Under the pieces are notes generated by a model. The model made no database searches, was not told the origin of the DNA, and worked only from the letters and a program-made list of their open reading frames with translations. The translations under genes and the position numbers were made by a program. DNA of 26,874 nt, taken from NCBI GenBank assembly GCA_021296025.1, contig JAGWBF010000006.1:1-26874 (forward strand). Reading direction: 5' to 3'. Each line of letters opens with the position of its first letter. The stretch's first letter is position 1. Positions 22,839 to 26,874 of this stretch are shown here, piece by piece. The stretch is from Dehalococcoidia bacterium. GTDB taxonomy: Bacteria > Chloroflexota > Dehalococcoidia > Lucifugimonadales > JAGWBF01.

Positions 22839-24455
22839 GTGGCAGGTAAGCAGCTTACCTATTCTGAAGATGCCCGGAAGTCCCTGAAGACCGGGATCGA
22901 CACCTTGGCCGATGCGGTCAAGCTCACCTTGGGGCCGAAGGGTCGCAACGTAATCCTAGACAAGAAGTTCGGACCTCCCCAGGTCTGCAGCGACGGCGTA
23001 ACAATCGCCAAGGAGATCGAGCTTCCCGATGCATTCGAAAACATGGGAGCCCAGCTCCTGAAGGAAGCCGCAAGCAAGACCAATGATGCCGCCGGCGATG
23101 GCACCACCACCTCGGTGGTCCTGGCCCAGGGCATCATCTCCGACGGATTCAAGAACGTCGCCGCCGGCGCCAACCCCATGGCCCTGAAGAGGGGCATTGA
23201 GAAGGCCGTCGAAGCTGTGGTGACCGAGCTCAAGGGAATGGCTTCCACAGTGGACAGCCGTGACCAGATCTCCCAGGTGGCAGCCCTCTCGGCCCACGAA
23301 GAAGAGATCGGCGGGACCATCGCCGACGCAATGGAGAAGGTGGGCAAGGACGGGGTCATCACCGTTGAGGAGTCCAAGAGCCTTAACGACGAGACCGAAT
23401 ACGTCGAAGGCATGCAGATCGACCGGGGCTACATCTCTCCCTACTTCATCACCAACCCCGACCGCATGGAGTCCGTCCTGGAAGAGCCTTCCATAATCAT
23501 CACCGACAAGAAGGTCTCGGCAGTGGCGGACATCCTTCCCACCCTGGAGAAGCTCCTCCAGATCGGCAAGAAGAACGTTGTGCTCATCTCCGAGGACCTG
23601 GAAGGCGAAGCCCTAGCTACCCTGGTGGTCAACAAGCTCCGTGGCACCCTTAACTGCCTGGCAGTGAAGGCCCCCGGCTTCGGCGACCGCCGCAAGGCTA
23701 TGCTGGAAGACATCGCCATCCTGACCGGCGCCACCGTCATCAGCGAAGAGACTGGGCGCAAGCTGGACTCGGCGACCATTGTCGACATGGGCGAGTGCCG
23801 CAGGGTCTCCGCTACCAAGGATGAGTGCACCTTCGTAGAGGGCCGAGGCTCCGAGGATAACATCAAGGCCCGCATCAACCAGATAAAGGCCCAGATCGAA
23901 GACACTACGTCCGAGTTCGACCGAGAGAAGCTGCAGGAGCGCATGGCCAAGCTGTCCGGCGGTGTTGCAGTTATTAAGGTCGGAGCTGCCACCGAGGTGG
24001 AGCTCAAAGAGCGCAAGGCCAGGGTTGAAGATGCTCTGTCAGCTACCAGGGCTGCCGTGGAAGAGGGCATCGTGCCCGGAGGCGGAGTCGCATTGGTCAG
24101 GGCCCAGAGGGCCGTGGACTCCACCAACCTGAGTGGCGACGAGGCCGTAGGTGCCTCCATCGTCCGGAGGGCTCTGGATGTGCCCCTGAAGCTCATCGTG
24201 CAGAACGCCGATGGCGAGCCGGCCGTTGTGCTGGAAGCGGTGCGAAACCACCAGGATGACTACGGCTACGATGCCGAGGTAGGTGAGTATGCCAACATGC
24301 TCGAACAGGGTATCGTGGACCCGGTGAAGGTAACCCGCTCCGCCCTGCAGAATGCAGCCAGCGTAGCATCCATGGTGCTCACCACCGAATCCATGATCAC
24401 CGAGATCCCGGAGAAGACTCCGCCTGCTCCTCCCATGCCCCCGATGGACTACTAG
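22839..24455 (+). CDS. groEL: Chaperonin GroEL
   Basis: The 538-residue protein is a typical GroEL. It starts at GTG after AAAGGAG. LGPKGRNVIL, DGTTTSVVLAQGI (the ATP site) and GGGVALVRA are visible, with the apical-domain segment in the middle. The C-terminal tail ends PPMPPMDY, lacking the usual GGM repeats. It is co-transcribed with groES under CIRCE control, and a terminator follows. Confidence 0.98.
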   Translation: MAGKQLTYSEDARKSLKTGIDTLADAVKLTLGPKGRNVILDKKFGPPQVCSDGVTIAKEIELPDAFENMGAQLLKEAASKTNDAAGDGTTTSVVLAQGIISDGFKNVAAGANPMALKRGIEKAVEAVVTELKGMASTVDSRDQISQVAALSAHEEEIGGTIADAMEKVGKDGVITVEESKSLNDETEYVEGMQIDRGYISPYFITNPDRMESVLEEPSIIITDKKVSAVADILPTLEKLLQIGKKNVVLISEDLEGEALATLVVNKLRGTLNCLAVKAPGFGDRRKAMLEDIAILTGATVISEETGRKLDSATIVDMGECRRVSATKDECTFVEGRGSEDNIKARINQIKAQIEDTTSEFDREKLQERMAKLSGGVAVIKVGAATEVELKERKARVEDALSATRAAVEEGIVPGGGVALVRAQRAVDSTNLSGDEAVGASIVRRALDVPLKLIVQNADGEPAVVLEAVRNHQDDYGYDAEVGEYANMLEQGIVDPVKVTRSALQNAASVASMVLTTESMITEIPEKTPPAPPMPPMDY

Positions 24456-24476
24456 AAAACACGGGAACCAGGTAAG

Positions 24477-24508
24477 AAAAGGGCCTCGAAGTTCGAGGCC
24501 CTTTTCTT
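24477..24508 (+). terminator. Rho-independent terminator of groESL
   Basis: AAAAGGGCCTCGAA (24477-24490) can pair with TTCGAGGCCCTTTT (24492-24505), a 14-base stem with a one-base apex that in practice opens to a small loop; TTTTCTT follows. It lies 22 bases after the groEL stop codon. Confidence 0.9.
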
Positions 24509-24579
24509 ATGTCTTCCATATGGTAGAATCTCGACTGACCGGCCCCCGGCGGCCGAAGGTGATGAGGTGGTGGCCCTTC

Positions 24580-26874
24580 ATGATCCCCCTCAAGCTCAGC
24601 TTAGAGAACTTCCTTTGCTACGGCGAAGACCTGCCCGTCTTGGACCTGCAAGGGGTCCACGTGGCGTGCCTCTGCGGTAACAACGGCCACGGAAAGTCAG
24701 CCCTCCTGGACGCCATAACCTGGGCCCTCTGGGGAAAGGCCCGAGGCAAGTCCAACGATGAGCTAGTCCACTATAGCCGTACCGATATGTGGGTAGAGCT
24801 GGACTTCCTGGCCCGGGATAGCCACTACAAAGTTCTACGGCGCTACAGCTCGGGCGGCGGACGACGGCGCCAACCCACCTCCGACCTTCAGCTCCAGCTT
24901 GTGTCCGACGACAACCTCCTGCCCATCACGGGGAACACCATCCGCGGCACCCAGTCCCGCATCGACCAGATCATCGGCATGGACTACGAAACCTTCATCA
25001 ACAGCGCCTTCCTGCTGCAGGGACGGGCCGACGAATTCACCAACAAGTCGCCGGGGGACCGGAAAGAGGTCCTTGCCAAGGTGCTTGAGCTGGAGCTTTA
25101 CGACCGGCTCCAGGACAGGGCAAGGGAAGCAGGCGACCAGCACAAAACGACGGCATCGGTGCTGGAAGCCGACCTGGCCCGGCTGGGCACAGAGGTGTCA
25201 CGGAAGGACAGCATATCCCAGGAGCTCCAGGATGCGGAGAGGCAGAGCGAAAAGGTTGCCCAGGACCTGGCTGCTGCAAGGACGAAAGCAGGCGACCTGA
25301 AGCTCCAGGTGGACGATTTGGAGCGTATCGTCCAGGAAAGAGCAAGGCTCCTGGAAAGCATCCCCCACATGAAGGGAGAGATCTCCAGCCTGGAGACCCA
25401 GCTGACAGCCACCCAGGAGCGAATCGAGAAGTACGAATCGTTGGCGGCCCGGCGCGAGGAGGTCATTCTCGGCTTGGCTCGATTCAAGGAGCTGCGACAG
25501 ACCTGCTTTGAGCTGGACCAAGCCAGGGAACAGCACGACCAGCTTACCGGGCAAAGGTCCGATTTGGAGAAGCAGCTGGCCGATGCCCAGGCACGATTGG
25601 AGGAGCGCATCACCCAGGCTCGGACCAGGCTGGAAGGCCAGCTAAGGCCCAAGGCATTGGAAACCGCTGAGGTGCAGCAAGCCATGGAAGCTGCGCGCAA
25701 AGAAATTAGCCTGGTGGAGGCGGAAGAGCTCTCCATCTCCCAAGAGCAGGTGCGCCTTCAAGAGGTATCCAGTCGTGTGGGCCAGCATAAGGCTGTGTCC
25801 GAGCAGCTTAGGGCCGAGGGGCAGGAGCTGCGTTCCAAACTGAACCTCACTAATGCGGCGGGGTCGGCGGGCGATTGTCCCCTGTGCGGGACTACCCTGG
25901 GTGATGAGGGATGCCTCCACCTGGCTGAGACCTACGAAAGCCAGATCAAGGAGAAGCTGGATCAGTACAACAAGGAGCAGGCCGACCTCAAGAATGCAGA
26001 AAGGGAAGCCCAGTCCCTGGGGGAAGAGCTGCCCCGCCGGCAGCAGGATGTCATCCGACGGAGGCAAACTGCCCAGAACACCCTCACCAAGCTGGGGATC
26101 AGTCTCGACGAATGCAACGCCGCCGCCCTCGAAATAACGGAGCTGGAAGCCAGTGTCACCCAGCAGGAAAGGGACCTCCAACAGAAGGCCTTCGCTCCCA
26201 GCCTTCACCTGGAACTGGAACAGGTAACCCGCGACCTGGTGTCCCTGGCATACGATCAGGGACGTCACAGGGAACTCTACCGGCAGATGGAAGAGCACCG
26301 GACCTTCGAGGAAGGGAGCCGCCTTCTGGAGGAAGCCGAGGCCCAGCTGCCCCAAGCCAGGGAGTTCGCTTCAACGACCGGCGGAATGCTCGACCTGCGC
26401 CGGAAAGACCTGGAAGGTTCCCTGGCCCGCTCAACAGAGATCGAGTCCCGGACAGGGGGACTGGGCGACCTTAGGGCCGAATTGGATACGTCCTCGAGGA
26501 TAGTTGCATCTTTGGAACGTCAGCAGGAAGATATGCTGCGCCGCCAGGGGGAGCTCCAAGGGAGCTTGCGAAAGCTGGAACAGGTCTCTGCTGAGATGGA
26601 TGTAAAGGAGCGGTCGCTGAAGGACTCCCGGGACTCCCAGGGCATCTACCAGGATTTGGTGGAGGCTTTCGGCCGCCGGGGAATCCAGGCGATGCTGATA
26701 GAAACGGTCCTTCCCAGGGTGGAGGATGAGGCCAATGCGCTTCTGGGTCGCATGACCGACGGGCGCATGAACGTAAAGCTGGAGACCCAAAGGCAGCGAA
26801 GGAGTGGGCGCGGAGACCCCATCGAGACCCTGGAAATCATCATCAGCGATGAGGTTGGCCCACGCAGCTACGAG
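24580..26874 (+). CDS. SbcC/Rad50-like ATPase, 3' end outside window
   Basis: This is an SMC-type DNA repair ATPase cut off by the window end; 765 codons are visible and none is a stop. The start is set at ATG 24580, giving MIPLKLSLENFLCYGEDLPV, with GAGGTGG about nine bases upstream; an ATG at 24562 is an alternative. Walker A is GNNGHGKSALLDA (33-45). Long heptad-rich coiled coils follow, broken by the zinc-hook C433-P-L-C436, and a GRRGIQAMLIETVLPRVEDEANALL region starts the returning ATPase lobe. The Walker B lies beyond the window. Its partner SbcD (Mre11-like nuclease) is not upstream, where groEL ends. It may lie downstream or the gene may work alone. Confidence 0.9.
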   Translation, partial: MIPLKLSLENFLCYGEDLPVLDLQGVHVACLCGNNGHGKSALLDAITWALWGKARGKSNDELVHYSRTDMWVELDFLARDSHYKVLRRYSSGGGRRRQPTSDLQLQLVSDDNLLPITGNTIRGTQSRIDQIIGMDYETFINSAFLLQGRADEFTNKSPGDRKEVLAKVLELELYDRLQDRAREAGDQHKTTASVLEADLARLGTEVSRKDSISQELQDAERQSEKVAQDLAAARTKAGDLKLQVDDLERIVQERARLLESIPHMKGEISSLETQLTATQERIEKYESLAARREEVILGLARFKELRQTCFELDQAREQHDQLTGQRSDLEKQLADAQARLEERITQARTRLEGQLRPKALETAEVQQAMEAARKEISLVEAEELSISQEQVRLQEVSSRVGQHKAVSEQLRAEGQELRSKLNLTNAAGSAGDCPLCGTTLGDEGCLHLAETYESQIKEKLDQYNKEQADLKNAEREAQSLGEELPRRQQDVIRRRQTAQNTLTKLGISLDECNAAALEITELEASVTQQERDLQQKAFAPSLHLELEQVTRDLVSLAYDQGRHRELYRQMEEHRTFEEGSRLLEEAEAQLPQAREFASTTGGMLDLRRKDLEGSLARSTEIESRTGGLGDLRAELDTSSRIVASLERQQEDMLRRQGELQGSLRKLEQVSAEMDVKERSLKDSRDSQGIYQDLVEAFGRRGIQAMLIETVLPRVEDEANALLGRMTDGRMNVKLETQRQRRSGRGDPIETLEIIISDEVGPRSYE

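Noticed and set aside
1..26874. CRISPR arrays, insertion sequences, phage or integrase genes
   Set aside because: No direct repeat arrays, transposase or integrase motifs were seen; the window looks like ordinary chromosome.

Overview
This window is GC-rich bacterial DNA that is densely coded on both strands. It most likely comes from a member of the Chloroflexota, of the Dehalococcoidia or SAR202 type. That placement is inferred from the protein families present (paired TldD/TldE proteases, type III CoA-transferase, PdxS/PdxT with an R3H-domain ATPase, fused membrane Fe-S oxidoreductase, several acyl-CoA genes); no rRNA is present to prove it. Start codons are often not ATG: GTG, TTG and, in one case, probably ATT. 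The amidohydrolase at the left edge and the SbcC-like ATPase at the right edge are cut by the window ends.

Layout. 1-1016: end of an amidohydrolase gene, then a two-way terminator and a tRNA-Pro(GGG) on the minus strand. 1273-2557: a promoter and two nitrile hydratase-type genes. The beta-like protein keeps only the SH3-like half and carries an alpha-like helix at its end; the alpha subunit has the cobalt-type VCTLCSC metal site. 2737-6046: CoA-transferase, short-chain dehydrogenase relative with an altered active site, and M24 peptidase, all plus strand. 6043-10976: minus-strand operon ilvD-tldD-tldE with a clear promoter. 11185-11988: NYN-domain protein, minus. 12220-12504: a small selenoprotein gene of the Rdx (SelT/SelW/SelH) family, read through an in-frame UGA. 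It has its own promoter, Shine-Dalgarno sequence, post-UGA hairpin and terminator. 12551-16299: minus-strand cluster pdxS-pdxT-R3H ATPase-tmk. 16542-18605: membrane Fe-S oxidoreductase resembling ETF:menaquinone oxidoreductases. 18708-22367: minus-strand acyl-CoA operon (two enoyl-CoA hydratase-family genes, a PHP phosphoesterase and an acyl-CoA synthetase). 22421-24507: groES-groEL with a sigma70-type promoter, a perfect CIRCE operator and a terminator. 24580-26874: SbcC/Rad50-like ATPase, incomplete.

How the genes fit together. The acyl-CoA synthetase, hydratases, CoA-transferase and the quinone-linked Fe-S protein suggest acyl-CoA catabolism feeding electrons into the membrane. PdxS and PdxT make pyridoxal phosphate, IlvD serves branched-chain amino acid synthesis, and Tmk supplies dTTP. 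GroESL is under HrcA/CIRCE heat-shock control. The most notable item is the selenoprotein: ordinary gene calling would report only its last 68 codons. The reduced nitrile hydratase pair and the ATT-initiated acyl-CoA synthetase are also worth a second look.
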